A stretch of 64,000 bases of DNA from Actinocorallia longicatena (GCF_039534125.1 NZ_BAAAUV010000025.1:40908-104907); one strand, 5' to 3'; shown: positions 8,939 through 17,204, counted from the first letter of the stretch. Notes: a model not told the origin generated them from the sequence alone. Numbers and translations are program-made.

Positions 8939-10344
8939 CCCTCGCCTTTCGCGTCGTTCTTGTCGTCGTCGTTCTTGTCATCGTCGTTCTTGTCGTCGTC
9001 GTTCTTGTCGTCGTCGTTCTTGGCCCACCAGACGTCCTCGGGGACCGGCTCGGCCTCGGTGACGATCGGCTCGGCCGGCGCGCGGGGCTCGGGCTCCGGC
9101 TCCTCCTCGAGCTCGACGGGCAGCTCGCCCTCGTCCTCGATCTCCGCCAGCTCCTCGGCCTCGTCCTCGTCAGCGCTCTCGACCGGCGCGGGCTCGACGT
9201 CCCCCGCCTCCTCGGCCTCGGCGATCTCGATGTCGCCGGGCTCCTCCTCGTCATCGTCCCCGGGCTCGTCCGGCTCCTCCGCGACGACCGGAGCGGGCGC
9301 CTCGTCCTCCAGCGCCTCGTCCTCCAGCGCCTCATCCTCCGGCTCGGCGTCCCCGGACTCGGGCTCGGGCACCACGACGGGGGCGGCGACCGGCCCCGCG
9401 GACGCGACGGCCTTGTCGGTGACGGTCTCCCCGGTTCCCTCCTCGGCCGCGCCGGTCGCGCCGGCGCCCACCGGGACGAGTTCCTCGGTCTCGGCGGAGT
9501 CGCCGAAGTAGAGCGGCTCGGGCACGGAGCCGGAGTTCCGCTTGAGGTAGAGGTAGAGGGCGGCGCCCAGGAAGACGATGATCGAGGTGTAGTCGTTGAG
9601 CCGCAGCCCGAGGAAGTGGTGGGCCTCGTCGATGCGCAGCGCCTCGATCCAGCCGCGGCCCACGGTGTAGCCCGCGACGTACAGCGCGAAGCTCCTGCCG
9701 TGGTTCAGGTTGTAGCGCTTGCCCGCCCAGATCACGACCAGCGCGAGCGCGATGCACCAGATCGACTCGTACAGGAAGGTCGGGTGGTAGGTCTCGACGT
9801 TCTCGTACTGCGGCAGGATCCCGCCGAGGCCGTCCTTGGGCCGGTGCGCGAGATCGATCTCGACGCCCCACGGCAGGGTGGTCGGCTTGCCGTAGAGCTC
9901 CTGGTTCCACCAGTTGCCCCAGCGGCCGATGCCCTGGGCGAGCGCGATGCCCGGAGCCACCGCGTCGGCGAACGGCGCGAGCCGCACCCCCTTGCTGCGG
10001 CAGCCGATCCAGGCGCCGACCGCGCCGAGCGCGACCGCCCCCCAGATGCCCAGCCCGCCGTTCCAGACCTTCAGCGCGTCCAGCGGGTGCTTGCCCTCGC
10101 CGAAGTACATCTGATGGTCGGTGATCACGTGGTAGAGCCGTCCGCCGACCAGCCCGAACGGCACCGCCCAGACCGCGACGTCGATGACGACGCCGGGCTG
10201 CCCGCCCTTGGCGATCCAGCGCCTCTCCCCCAGCCAGACGGCGACGACGACGCCAATGATGATCATCATCGCGTAGGCCCTCAGCGGGAGGGGGCCGATG
10301 TGCCAGACGCCCTGCGAAGGGCTGGGGATGAAGGCGAGCTGCAT
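8935..10344 (-). CDS. lgt: prolipoprotein diacylglyceryl transferase with long acidic C-terminal tail
   Basis: Lgt moves a diacylglyceryl group from phosphatidylglycerol to the lipobox cysteine of prolipoproteins at the membrane. The first 275 or so residues are a complete Lgt, with WNGGLGIWGAV and the signature QGIGRWGNWWNQELYG. The remaining 190 residues are an added tail very rich in Glu, Asp, Pro and Ala, ending in four perfect KNDDD units. Typical Lgt proteins are near 270-300 residues, so the tail is an extra, probably disordered and cytoplasmic. Actinomycete Lgt proteins often carry such extensions. Position beside the trp genes is common in actinomycetes. The lspA gene that acts next in the pathway is at 40.5 kb. 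Confidence 0.95.
   Translation of the reverse strand: MQLAFIPSPSQGVWHIGPLPLRAYAMMIIIGVVVAVWLGERRWIAKGGQPGVVIDVAVWAVPFGLVGGRLYHVITDHQMYFGEGKHPLDALKVWNGGLGIWGAVALGAVGAWIGCRSKGVRLAPFADAVAPGIALAQGIGRWGNWWNQELYGKPTTLPWGVEIDLAHRPKDGLGGILPQYENVETYHPTFLYESIWCIALALVVIWAGKRYNLNHGRSFALYVAGYTVGRGWIEALRIDEAHHFLGLRLNDYTSIIVFLGAALYLYLKRNSGSVPEPLYFGDSAETEELVPVGAGATGAAEEGTGETVTDKAVASAGPVAAPVVVPEPESGDAEPEDEALEDEALEDEAPAPVVAEEPDEPGDDDEEEPGDIEIAEAEEAGDVEPAPVESADEDEAEELAEIEDEGELPVELEEEPEPEPRAPAEPIVTEAEPVPEDVWWAKNDDDKNDDDKNDDDKNDDDKNDAKGEG
8956..9022 (+). repeat. 15-bp tandem repeat coding the KNDDD units of Lgt
   Basis: Four full copies of GTTCTTGTCGTCGTC plus a 7-base partial copy; the second copy has one silent A for G. 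The unit is a multiple of three, so copy number can change without frameshift. Confidence 0.9.
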
Positions 10345-10431
10345 GAGCGTTGACGTTACCGCAAACGGAAGAGCCGATGACCCGGCCCCGGTCGACGGGA
10401 AGGGAACACCGGCTCTGCCGTGAGGACCGCG

Positions 10432-11184
10432 CTACCCGGCGTCGGCGACCGCCTTCTTCAGGTCGGACGGCACGAACGCGTCGTTGGTGATGTCCTTGCC
10501 GTCGAGCTTGACGGTCGGCGTCGACTCGACCTTGCCGACCTTGAGCGCGTAGTCCGTCATCGCCTGCACCTGGGCGCTCTTCTCGGCGCCGTTCACGCAC
10601 TGGGTGAAGGCGTCACCGGTGATCGGCGTGCTGAGCCCGGCGGCCCACGAGATCAGGTCGGAGTTGGAGAAGCCGACCTTGCCCTCCGGCGGCTGCTCGG
10701 CGTAGATCTTGTCGTGGAAGGGGACCCAGTTGTCGCCCGGGGCGCACAGCGCCGCGTTGGCGGCCCGCTCGGAGTTCTCCTTCAGCGGGGTCTGCTGGAA
10801 GAGCCGGAACGGCCGGTAGACGACCTTCGCCTTGCCGTCGGCGGCGAGCTGCTTGAAGGTGTTGCCGCTGGTCTTCTCCAGGTTCTTGCAGGCCGGGCAC
10901 TGGAAGTCCTCGAAGACCTCCAGGACCGGGCTGGTCACTCCCGCCTTGGCCATGACGATGGACCCGTCCGACGCGCGGCTGGTCGGCGCCAGCGCGCCGA
11001 CGAAGTCCTCGGCCTTGTCCCGGTTGGAGTTGACGAAGACGAAGACCCCGACCACCACGACGATCACGGCGGCGGCCGCGCCGACCGCCCCGAGCATCCT
11101 CTTCTGCTTGTCGCGCTGCGCCTGGAGCCTGCGCTCCTCGGCCAGCTTCTCCCGCGCGGTGCGGTCCCGCGTGGCCTTGCTCAT
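10432..11184 (-). CDS. DsbA-like thiol-disulfide protein, membrane anchored
   Basis: A 250-residue protein with a basic N-terminus, one transmembrane helix (about 31-51) and an extracytoplasmic thioredoxin-fold domain of the DsbA/Vkor-associated type. The active site is FQCPACK with Cys96 and Cys99. A helical insertion (about 120-210) with a cysteine pair (Cys147 region and VNGAEKS region) and a late cis-Pro loop STPTVKLDG complete the family pattern. Such proteins oxidise or shuffle disulfides in exported proteins. The next gene downstream in transcription is lgt; the upstream neighbour is a MauE/DoxX-like membrane protein, a usual partner that may pass electrons. Confidence 0.88.
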   Translation of the reverse strand: MSKATRDRTAREKLAEERRLQAQRDKQKRMLGAVGAAAAVIVVVVGVFVFVNSNRDKAEDFVGALAPTSRASDGSIVMAKAGVTSPVLEVFEDFQCPACKNLEKTSGNTFKQLAADGKAKVVYRPFRLFQQTPLKENSERAANAALCAPGDNWVPFHDKIYAEQPPEGKVGFSNSDLISWAAGLSTPITGDAFTQCVNGAEKSAQVQAMTDYALKVGKVESTPTVKLDGKDITNDAFVPSDLKKAVADAG

Positions 11185-11227
11185 GATGACGCCCCTGTTG
11201 GATTGGAAGGCTGTGAACAGTGCGGGC

Positions 11228-11707
11228 TCAGATGCCGAGCAGCCCGTCGACGCTTGCTCTGCTCCGCGGGAACCGCGCGATCCAGACGGCCAGCGCCAGG
11301 AACACGACGTCGCGGATGATCTCCGACAGATACTTGGTCTGCCCCTTGGCGACGGCCCCGCCGCCGCCGAAACAGCCGCAGTCGATGCTGAGCCCGCGGG
11401 CCCAGGCCGAGGCGATGCCGCCGATGAAGACCGCCATCAGGACCGCCGAGATGATCGCGACGAAGCGGGTGGCGAACCCCACGAGCAGCAGCACGGCCAG
11501 GACGATCTCGAGCACGGGCAGCCCGTACCCGACGAGACCGGTCAGCGACGCGGGCAGCAGCTGGTAGGCCTCGACGGCCTGCTTCTGCAACGCGGGCGGC
11601 TCGGTGACCTTCGCCCAGCCCGCCCAGAAAAGAATCGCGGCCAGCACGATCCGGGCGGCTGTCGTGATCCAGGGCAGCACCTCGGCCCGGCGTGTCTCGG
11701 TCACCAT
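11228..11707 (-). CDS. MauE/DoxX-like redox-associated membrane protein
   Basis: A 159-residue protein with four transmembrane helices. It belongs to the MauE/DoxX-type group, whose founding member MauE is needed to make disulfides in methylamine dehydrogenase. A conserved DCGCFG motif (Cys110, Cys112) follows the third helix and is the likely redox site. The ATG at 11707 is chosen because GGAGG stands five bases ahead; an open frame reaching further upstream lacks such a site. The DsbA-like gene lies 43 bp downstream, and the pair is best read as a membrane donor and its soluble-domain thiol partner. Confidence 0.85.
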   Translation of the reverse strand: MVTETRRAEVLPWITTAARIVLAAILFWAGWAKVTEPPALQKQAVEAYQLLPASLTGLVGYGLPVLEIVLAVLLLVGFATRFVAIISAVLMAVFIGGIASAWARGLSIDCGCFGGGGAVAKGQTKYLSEIIRDVVFLALAVWIARFPRSRASVDGLLGI

Positions 11708-11861
11708 GCCGTCCTCCCCCGTCGTCGATGCGTCAGCCGGCTCAGAGATCGTCGCACGAACCCTAGGCGCTCCCACGTAAGCCCCCCGTCAACCCTGCAT
11801 CGATGGCCGCACACTGCTGTCGGCACGTTACCGTGCGTCGAACAATAGCGCTCGGGAACGG

Positions 11862-11895
11862 CTCAGCCCCCGCGCCGTGACGGCGGGGGGCTGAG
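11862..11895 (-). terminator. hairpin terminator after trpA
   Basis: Arms 11862-11871 and 11886-11895 are perfect complements (CTCAGCCCCC), and the loop itself holds GCCGT/ACGGC. The hairpin starts 14 bases past the trpA stop and ends the trpCBA transcript. Confidence 0.8.
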
Positions 11896-11908
11896 AAAAG
11901 CTCGGCGG

Positions 11909-12706
11909 TCAGCGGCCCTTGCGGACGCCCTCCGCGAACTCCGCGGCCAGTTCCCGGACCGCCGTGAGGCCCTCGGCCTCGGTCGGCGCGTCCAGCAGGC
12001 GGCGGATGAAGGCGGATCCGACGATGACGCCGTCGGCGAAGGCGGCGACCTCGGCGGCCTGCGCCCCCGTGCTCACTCCCAGGCCCAGCCCGACGGGCAG
12101 GTCGGTGTGGGCCTTGGTGCGGGCGACGAGCCCGGCGGCGCCGGTGTCGATGGCGGTGCGCGCCCCGGTGACGCCCATCAGCGACGCCGCGTACACGAAC
12201 CCGCGGCAGACGCTCGTGATCTTCTCGATGCGCTCCTCGGTCGAGCTGAGGGCCACCAGGAAGACCTTGTCGAGGTCGTGGGCGTCGGCCGCCTCGAACC
12301 ACTCGTCCGCTTCCTCGGGAGTGAGGTCGGGAGTGATCAGGCCCTGGCCGCCCGCGGACTTGAGCTCACGCGAGAACCGGTCGACGCCGTAGCGGTCGAC
12401 GGGGTTCCAGTAGGTCATGACCAGGGTCGGGACCCCGGTGGCGGCGACGGCCTCGACCGTGCGGAACAGGTCGGGCAGCCGGACGCCCGCCTCCAGGGCG
12501 CGGTGCACGGCGTCCTGGATGGTGGGGCCGTCCATCAGCGGGTCGGTGTAGGGCAGCCCGATCTCGATGATGTCGCAGCCGCCCTCGACCATCGCCGTGG
12601 CGGCCTTGACCGCACCGTCGACGGTCGGGAATCCGGCGGGCAGGTAGCCCACCAGCGCGGCGCGGTTCTCCGACTTCGCCAGGTCGTAGGCGGACTGAAC
12701 GCTCAC
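11909..12706 (-). CDS. trpA: tryptophan synthase alpha chain
   Basis: The 265-residue alpha subunit cleaves indole-3-glycerol phosphate to indole and glyceraldehyde phosphate and channels the indole to TrpB. It is a TIM barrel; the motif EIGLPYTDPLMDGPTIQ holds the catalytic Glu and Asp. The GTG start overlaps the trpB stop as GTGA, the usual coupling that keeps the subunits in step. Length is normal. The frame runs on upstream through trpB, but the family's N-terminus begins with VSVQSAYDLAK, which fixes this start. Confidence 0.97.
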   Translation of the reverse strand: MSVQSAYDLAKSENRAALVGYLPAGFPTVDGAVKAATAMVEGGCDIIEIGLPYTDPLMDGPTIQDAVHRALEAGVRLPDLFRTVEAVAATGVPTLVMTYWNPVDRYGVDRFSRELKSAGGQGLITPDLTPEEADEWFEAADAHDLDKVFLVALSSTEERIEKITSVCRGFVYAASLMGVTGARTAIDTGAAGLVARTKAHTDLPVGLGLGVSTGAQAAEVAAFADGVIVGSAFIRRLLDAPTEAEGLTAVRELAAEFAEGVRKGR

Positions 12707-13914
12707 TTCCCGCCCTCCGCGCTCGTGTCCATGAGGCCGAAGTACTCGGCCGCGGTGTGCATGTCCTTGTCGCCGCGGCCGGACAGGCAGACGATCATCG
12801 TCGCGTCCGGGCCGAGTTCCTTGCCGATCTTCAGCGCCCCGGCGAGGGCGTGGGCCGACTCGATGGCCGGGATGATGCCCTCGGTGCGGCACAGCAGCAG
12901 GAAGGCGTCCATCGCCTCCTTGTCGGTGATCGCCCGGTAGTCGGCGCGGCCGATGTCCTTGAGCCAGGAGTGCTCGGGGCCGACGCCGGGGTAGTCGAGC
13001 CCGGCCGAGATCGAGTGCGACTCGATCGTCTGGCCCTCCTCGTCCTGGAGCAGGTAGGTGCGCATGCCGTGGATGACGCCGACGGAGCCGGCCGACATCG
13101 TGGCGGCGTGCCTGCCGGTCTCGATGCCGTCGCCCGCGGCCTCGAAGCCGTAGATCTTCACGGACTCGTCGGGGACGAAGGCGTGGAACAGGCCGATGGC
13201 GTTGGAGCCGCCGCCGACGCAGGCGACGATCGCGTCGGGCAGCGCGCCGGTGAGCTCCAGGCACTGCTCGCGGGCTTCGACGCCGATGACGCGCTGGAAG
13301 TCGCGGACCATCGCGGGGAACGGGTGCGGGCCCATCACCGTGCCGATGATGTAGTGGGTGTTCTCGACCGTGGAGACCCAGTCGCGGAACGCCTCGTTGA
13401 CGGCGTCCTTGAGGGTCCGGCTACCGTGCTTGACCGGGACGACCTCGGCGCCGAGCATCCGCATGCGGGCCACGTTCAGGGCCTGGCGCTCGGTGTCGAC
13501 CTCGCCCATGTAGACGGTGCACTCGAGGCCGAACAGGGCGGCCGCGGTCGCGGTGGCGACGCCGTGCTGGCCGGCGCCGGTCTCGGCGATCACCCGGGTC
13601 TTGCCCATGCGCTTGGCCATGAGCGCCTGGCCCAGCACGTTGTTGACCTTGTGCGAGCCGGTGTGGTTGAGGTCCTCGCGCTTGAGCAGGACGCGGCAGC
13701 CCGCGTGCTCGGAGAAGCGCCTGGCCTCGGTCAGCAGGCTCGGACGGCCCGCGTAGCCGGTGAGAAGGTCGCGGAACTCGGCCTGGAAGGCCGGATCGTT
13801 CTTCGCCTTCTCGTATTCGGTGTCGAGCTGGTCGAGCGCCGCCATCAGTGCCTCGGGGGCGAAACGCCCGCCGAACCTGCCGAAACGTCCCGCAGCGTCG
13901 GGAACGATGGTCAT
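12703..13914 (-). CDS. trpB: tryptophan synthase beta chain
   Basis: The 403-residue PLP enzyme condenses indole with serine to give tryptophan. The Schiff-base lysine is Lys89 in HTGSHKVNN; the phosphate-binding loop CVGGGSNAIG is present. The ATG has AGGA and an A-rich spacer upstream. An 86-bp gap parts it from trpC and holds a 10-bp hairpin (see that entry). Many Streptomyces carry a small trpM gene between trpC and trpB; no gene of that kind is evident here. Confidence 0.97.
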   Translation of the reverse strand: MTIVPDAAGRFGRFGGRFAPEALMAALDQLDTEYEKAKNDPAFQAEFRDLLTGYAGRPSLLTEARRFSEHAGCRVLLKREDLNHTGSHKVNNVLGQALMAKRMGKTRVIAETGAGQHGVATATAAALFGLECTVYMGEVDTERQALNVARMRMLGAEVVPVKHGSRTLKDAVNEAFRDWVSTVENTHYIIGTVMGPHPFPAMVRDFQRVIGVEAREQCLELTGALPDAIVACVGGGSNAIGLFHAFVPDESVKIYGFEAAGDGIETGRHAATMSAGSVGVIHGMRTYLLQDEEGQTIESHSISAGLDYPGVGPEHSWLKDIGRADYRAITDKEAMDAFLLLCRTEGIIPAIESAHALAGALKIGKELGPDATMIVCLSGRGDKDMHTAAEYFGLMDTSAEGGK

Positions 13915-13933
13915 GTTTTTTCCTGTCAGAAGT

Positions 13934-13990
13934 CGTAGCGGTCTAGTCGGTGAGACGGGGACCGCTACGCCATCGTTCGCGCAGTTGCAT
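13934..13990 (-). promoter_or_regulatory. hairpin and 15-codon mini-ORF in the trpC-trpB gap
   Basis: A perfect 10-bp inverted repeat (13934-13943 and 13960-13969, 16-base loop) lies in the only sizeable gap of the trpCBA run. On the same strand an ATG at 13988-13990 opens MQLRERWRSGPRLTD, whose stop codon lies in the loop and which contains one Trp codon. This could be a leader-like control for trpBA or just a processing or mRNA-stabilising hairpin. No ribosome site is evident before the mini-ORF, and there is no T-run after the stem. Confidence 0.35.
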
Positions 13991-14000
13991 GATCAGTAGC

Positions 14001-14807
14001 CTACTTGGACTGGCGCAGCGCCGGGTGCGCCCCGGCGGCCACGAGGTCGGCCACGGCCGCCCGCGGGTCCTTGCCGGTGACCAGGCTCTCTCCCACCAGG
14101 ACGGCGTCGCAGCCGGTGGCGGCGTAGGAGAGCAGGTCGTGCGGGCCGCGCACGCCCGACTCGGCGATCCGGATCAGGTGGGCGGGGATGGTCGGGGCGA
14201 CGCGGGCGTAGGTGCCGCGGTCGACCTCGAGGGTCTTGAGGTTCCGCGCGTTGACGCCGATGACCTTGGCCCCGGCGGCGACGGCCCGCTCGACCTCCTC
14301 CTCGTCGTGCACCTCGACCAGCGGGGTGAGCCCGATGGACACGGCCCGCTCGATCAGCGACACCAGGGCGTCCTGCTCGAGCGCGGCGACGATCAGCAGG
14401 GCGAGGTCGGCGCCGTAGGCCCGCGCCTCCCACAGCTGGTAGGAGGTCACGATGAAGTCCTTGCGCAGCACGCAGCAGCCGACGGTGGCCCGGACGGCCG
14501 CGAGGTCGTCCAGGGAGCCGCCGAACCTGCGCCGCTCGGTGAGGACGCTGATGACCTTGGCCCCGCCGCGTTCGTAGTCGGCCGCCAGCGCCGCCGGGTC
14601 GGCGATCGCGGCGAGCGCGCCCTTGGACGGGCTGCTCCGCTTCACCTCGGCGATCACGGCCACGCCGTCGCCCCCCAGCGCGGCGATCGCGTCCCGTGCG
14701 GGCGCGGCCTTGGCGGCGCGCTCCTTGAGCTCCTCCAGCGAAACGGTCTGCTGCCGTTCGGCGAGATCGGCGCGCACACCGTCGATGATCTCGTCGAGAA
14801 CGCTCAC
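14001..14807 (-). CDS. trpC: indole-3-glycerol phosphate synthase
   Basis: The 268-residue TIM-barrel enzyme closes the indole ring: it turns carboxyphenylamino-deoxyribulose phosphate into indole-3-glycerol phosphate, the substrate of TrpA. The signature IAEVKRSSPSKG with catalytic Lys and the ESGV loop near the end are present. The GTG at 14807 has GAGGGG seven bases upstream and fits the family N-terminus SVLDEIIDGV. The isomerase step before it (TrpF) has no gene here; PriA at 25.2 kb probably supplies it. trpE and trpD are outside the window. Confidence 0.96.
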   Translation of the reverse strand: MSVLDEIIDGVRADLAERQQTVSLEELKERAAKAAPARDAIAALGGDGVAVIAEVKRSSPSKGALAAIADPAALAADYERGGAKVISVLTERRRFGGSLDDLAAVRATVGCCVLRKDFIVTSYQLWEARAYGADLALLIVAALEQDALVSLIERAVSIGLTPLVEVHDEEEVERAVAAGAKVIGVNARNLKTLEVDRGTYARVAPTIPAHLIRIAESGVRGPHDLLSYAATGCDAVLVGESLVTGKDPRAAVADLVAAGAHPALRQSK

Positions 14808-14887
14808 GGTTGTCCCCTCGTCCCGGCTGCCCTGTCTCAGGCGATGGTAGCCCGCCGACGACCCGGGATCTGCACGCGCCCCCGGCC

Positions 14888-15310
14888 CTAGGGGGCCAGG
14901 AAGCCGCCGAAGGGCAGGTTGCGCAGCACCCAGAAGACGGCGATCGTGCCGACGAATCCCATGATCAGCCACCGGTGCGAGAGCCTGGTCCGCACCTCGG
15001 TGCCCCGCCAGGCCGCCACCACCCACAGGCCCCACAGGTAGAGCACGACGGGGATCATCACGAAGGCGAGCAGGTTCTTGGACGCCGCCTCGCCGAACTG
15101 CCCGTGCGCGATCGCGTGCGTCATCCGCAGGCCGCCGCAGCCCGGGCACAGCAGGCCCGTCGTCGCCAGGAACGGGCAGGTCGGATAGTGCCCCGCCTCG
15201 TTCGGGTCCACCGACCCGACATAGGCGAAAGCCGCTGCCGCCGCCGCGCCCAGCCCCAGCGGCGCGATCAACCCCCGCCACCGCGAGGCCCTGACGCTCC
15301 GTACCCCCAT
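14888..15310 (-). CDS. DUF2752 membrane protein
   Basis: A 140-residue integral membrane protein of the DUF2752 family, common in actinomycetes and often found next to trpC. The family signature is the cysteine-rich stretch TCPFLATTGLLCPGCGGLR (residues about 56-74) after the first helix; it could bind metal or form disulfides. Two more helices follow. The ATG at 15310 has GAGG five bases before it; an ATG 18 codons further upstream has no such site. The function of the family is not known to me. Confidence 0.85.
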   Translation of the reverse strand: MGVRSVRASRWRGLIAPLGLGAAAAAAFAYVGSVDPNEAGHYPTCPFLATTGLLCPGCGGLRMTHAIAHGQFGEAASKNLLAFVMIPVVLYLWGLWVVAAWRGTEVRTRLSHRWLIMGFVGTIAVFWVLRNLPFGGFLAP

Positions 15311-15379
15311 CACATCCTCACCGTACCCACCGTCCGCGCCCCGCATCCGCCATCCGGCGCCCACCGGCGCGCCCGCCGC

Positions 15380-16159
15380 TCAGTCGGCGGCGTAGCCGAC
15401 GCCCCTGACCGTGCGGATGGGACTGGCCTGGCCGAGCTTGGCGCGGAGCTGGGCGATGTGCACGTCGACGGTGCGGACGCCCGCGCTGGCGCCGCTGGTC
15501 CAGGCGGCCGCGAGGAGCTGCTCGCGGGTGAAGACCCGGCCCGGATGGCGCATGAGGTGGGCCAGGAGGTCGAACTCGGTGGCCGTCAGCGGGGTGGGGC
15601 GGTCCTCGATGCGGACCATGCGGGTCTGCGGGTCGAGCATGAGGGTGCCCGCGCGCAGGATGTCGGCGGCGACCTCGTCGGCCCGGCCGCGCCGCGCGGC
15701 GGCGACGGCGCCGACGAGGGTGCGCGGGCTGAACGGGCGGACCACGGTGCGGTCGCCGGTCACCTCCGGCCGTCCGGGCGGCAGCACGGTGACGACGGGG
15801 GCGGGCCTGGCGGCCTCGGTGACCCGGCGGTGCAGGTCGGCCTGGGTGAGGGGCGGCGGCAGCGCCGACAGGTCCAGCACAACGATGTCGGGGCCGAGCG
15901 CGGCGACCGTGGAGACGGCGCCGGCCCGGTCGGGCTCGACTTCCACCTGGTAGCCCTCGCGGGAGAGGTAGAGGCGTTCCAGCTCGGCGACCGCGGGATC
16001 GTGCTCGATCAGGAGCACGACCACGGGCTTGTCGGTGGCGCTGGTCCGGGGGGTGACGATCGCGGGCTCCCTGTCGGTCGGCGCGGCCGGGGGCGGCTCA
16101 GCGCTCCCGGCCGGGGGCGGCCCGGAGCTGCGGGCCGTCCGGCAGCGTACCCGGATCAT
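15380..16159 (-). CDS. OmpR/PhoB-type response regulator with altered receiver
   Basis: A 259-residue protein with a Pro/Ala-rich N-terminus (1-43), a receiver-like domain (about 45-155) and a winged-helix DNA-binding domain (about 165-258; TATEFDLLAHLMRHPG, VDVHIAQLRAKLG, IRTVRGVGYAAD). The receiver keeps the acidic pair Glu52/Asp54 and the phospho-acceptor Asp96, but the invariant Lys is Arg141. No histidine kinase gene is nearby. The ATG at 16159 overlaps the upstream gene by 62 bp; a GTG at about residue 46 would give an unlikely short form. It may be an atypical, weakly phosphorylated regulator; its targets are unknown. Confidence 0.82.
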   Translation of the reverse strand: MIRVRCRTARSSGPPPAGSAEPPPAAPTDREPAIVTPRTSATDKPVVVLLIEHDPAVAELERLYLSREGYQVEVEPDRAGAVSTVAALGPDIVVLDLSALPPPLTQADLHRRVTEAARPAPVVTVLPPGRPEVTGDRTVVRPFSPRTLVGAVAAARRGRADEVAADILRAGTLMLDPQTRMVRIEDRPTPLTATEFDLLAHLMRHPGRVFTREQLLAAAWTSGASAGVRTVDVHIAQLRAKLGQASPIRTVRGVGYAAD

Positions 16160-16736
16160 GCGGGCCGGCGCCCGTGCTCGTGGGGTCCTCCCCGCGGTCG
16201 AGGGACTTCCACAGGCTCGCGGGGTCGTCGGCGGCCGCGGGCGCGGCCTCGGCGGGCTTGCGGTCGTACCGGGCGGACATGCCGGGCCAGGCCCGGCCGC
16301 GCACGACGGTCGCCAGCCCGGCGGCGGCGACCAGCAGCCCGCCCACCAGGGAGACGCTCCACCAGGCGTTCACGGAGATCGCCAGATCGGGCTGGGCCGA
16401 CAGCAGCACCGAGGAGTTCCGGACGGCCGACAGCACGTCGGAGCGGCCGTGGGAGAGGACGGCGGAGCCGGCGATGCCCGCGCCCAGCAGCACCATGAGC
16501 GCCCCGACGGGGATCCTGGCCCGGCCCCGGGTGGCGAAGACCGCGAACACGGCGGCCAGCGCTGCCCAGCCGAGCGCCCTGCCCGGGGTCAGGCCGGAGC
16601 CCTCGACCTTCTGCGCGGCCGTGCCGACCGCGCCCGAGGCCGCGGTGGCCCAGACCCGCCCGGCCGCGTACACGGCCAGCAGGGATCCGGCCGCCGCGGT
16701 CGCGGCGACGGCGGTCAGCTCGCGCCTGGGGGTCAT
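16098..16736 (-). CDS. Trp biosynthesis-associated membrane protein (TIGR02234-like)
   Basis: A 212-residue protein with four predicted transmembrane helices (near 8-25, 52-68, 75-95 and 128-150) and a hydrophilic, Pro/Asp-rich tail. It fits the actinobacterial family of Trp-operon-associated membrane proteins, known from gene position rather than from a proven function. Its ATG overlaps the hisI stop (ATGA), and its 3' end overlaps the regulator gene by 62 bp. The location between hisI and trpC is the usual one for this family. Confidence 0.85.
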   Translation of the reverse strand: MTPRRELTAVAATAAAGSLLAVYAAGRVWATAASGAVGTAAQKVEGSGLTPGRALGWAALAAVFAVFATRGRARIPVGALMVLLGAGIAGSAVLSHGRSDVLSAVRNSSVLLSAQPDLAISVNAWWSVSLVGGLLVAAAGLATVVRGRAWPGMSARYDRKPAEAAPAAADDPASLWKSLDRGEDPTSTGAGPHDPGTLPDGPQLRAAPGRER

Positions 16737-17125
16737 GCGGGCCGGTTCCCCACGACGGCGCCGAGATCGTCGGAGTCCCAGCAGGTGCGGTCGCCGGTGT
16801 GGCAGGCGGCTCCGACCTGGTCGACCCGCACCAGGACGACGTCGCCGTCGCAGTCGAGCGCTACCGACTTGATCCACTGCTGGTGGCCCGAGGTGTCGCC
16901 CTTCACCCAGTACTCCGAGCGGCTGCGCGACCAGTAGGTGCAGCGGCCGGTGGTGAGGGTGCGGTGCAGGGCCTCGTCGTCCATCCAGCCCATCATCAGC
17001 ACCTCGCCCGTGTCGTACTGCTGGGCGATGGCGGGCACCAGGCCGTCGGCGGTGCGCTTCAGCCGAGCGGCGATCTTCGGGTCGAGGTCGGTGGAGTTCG
17101 GGGCGGCGGGCCCTGCGGCAGACAT
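16733..17125 (-). CDS. hisI: phosphoribosyl-AMP cyclohydrolase
   Basis: The 130-residue enzyme opens the adenine ring of phosphoribosyl-AMP, the third step of histidine synthesis. Family motifs VLMMGWMDDEAL, TYWSRSRSEYWVKGDTSGH and the metal-ligand cysteines in ALDCDGD, AACHTG and RTCW are all present. I chose the ATG at 17125: the frame extends to 17164, but that would put the start inside the terminator of the next gene. hisE (the pyrophosphohydrolase) is not fused and not in the window. Confidence 0.95.
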   Translation of the reverse strand: MSAAGPAAPNSTDLDPKIAARLKRTADGLVPAIAQQYDTGEVLMMGWMDDEALHRTLTTGRCTYWSRSRSEYWVKGDTSGHQQWIKSVALDCDGDVVLVRVDQVGAACHTGDRTCWDSDDLGAVVGNRPA

Positions 17126-17150
17126 GCTTCCATTCTGCCGCAGCCCGCAA

Positions 17151-17194
17151 CGCAGAAGGCCCACCCCGCGGGCATCGGAGTGGGCCTTCCTGCG
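17151..17194 (-). terminator. hairpin terminator after the cold-shock gene
   Basis: Arms GAAGGCCCAC (17155-17164) and GTGGGCCTTC (17180-17189) pair perfectly; CGCAG/CTGCG extends the stem after a one-base bulge. It starts 10 bases past the csp stop, so the cold-shock gene is a single-gene transcript separate from hisI. Confidence 0.8.
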
Positions 17195-17204
17195 ACGATG
17201 TGGC

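Noticed and set aside
10370..10416. AGAGCCG/CGGCTCT as a terminator after the DsbA-like gene
   Set aside because: The loop is 33 bases long and the stem only 7 bp; stability looks poor, so I did not list it.
11909..13264. A frame extending trpA upstream into trpB as a possible fusion
   Set aside because: The upstream part is out-of-frame trpB; trpA starts at the GTGA overlap.
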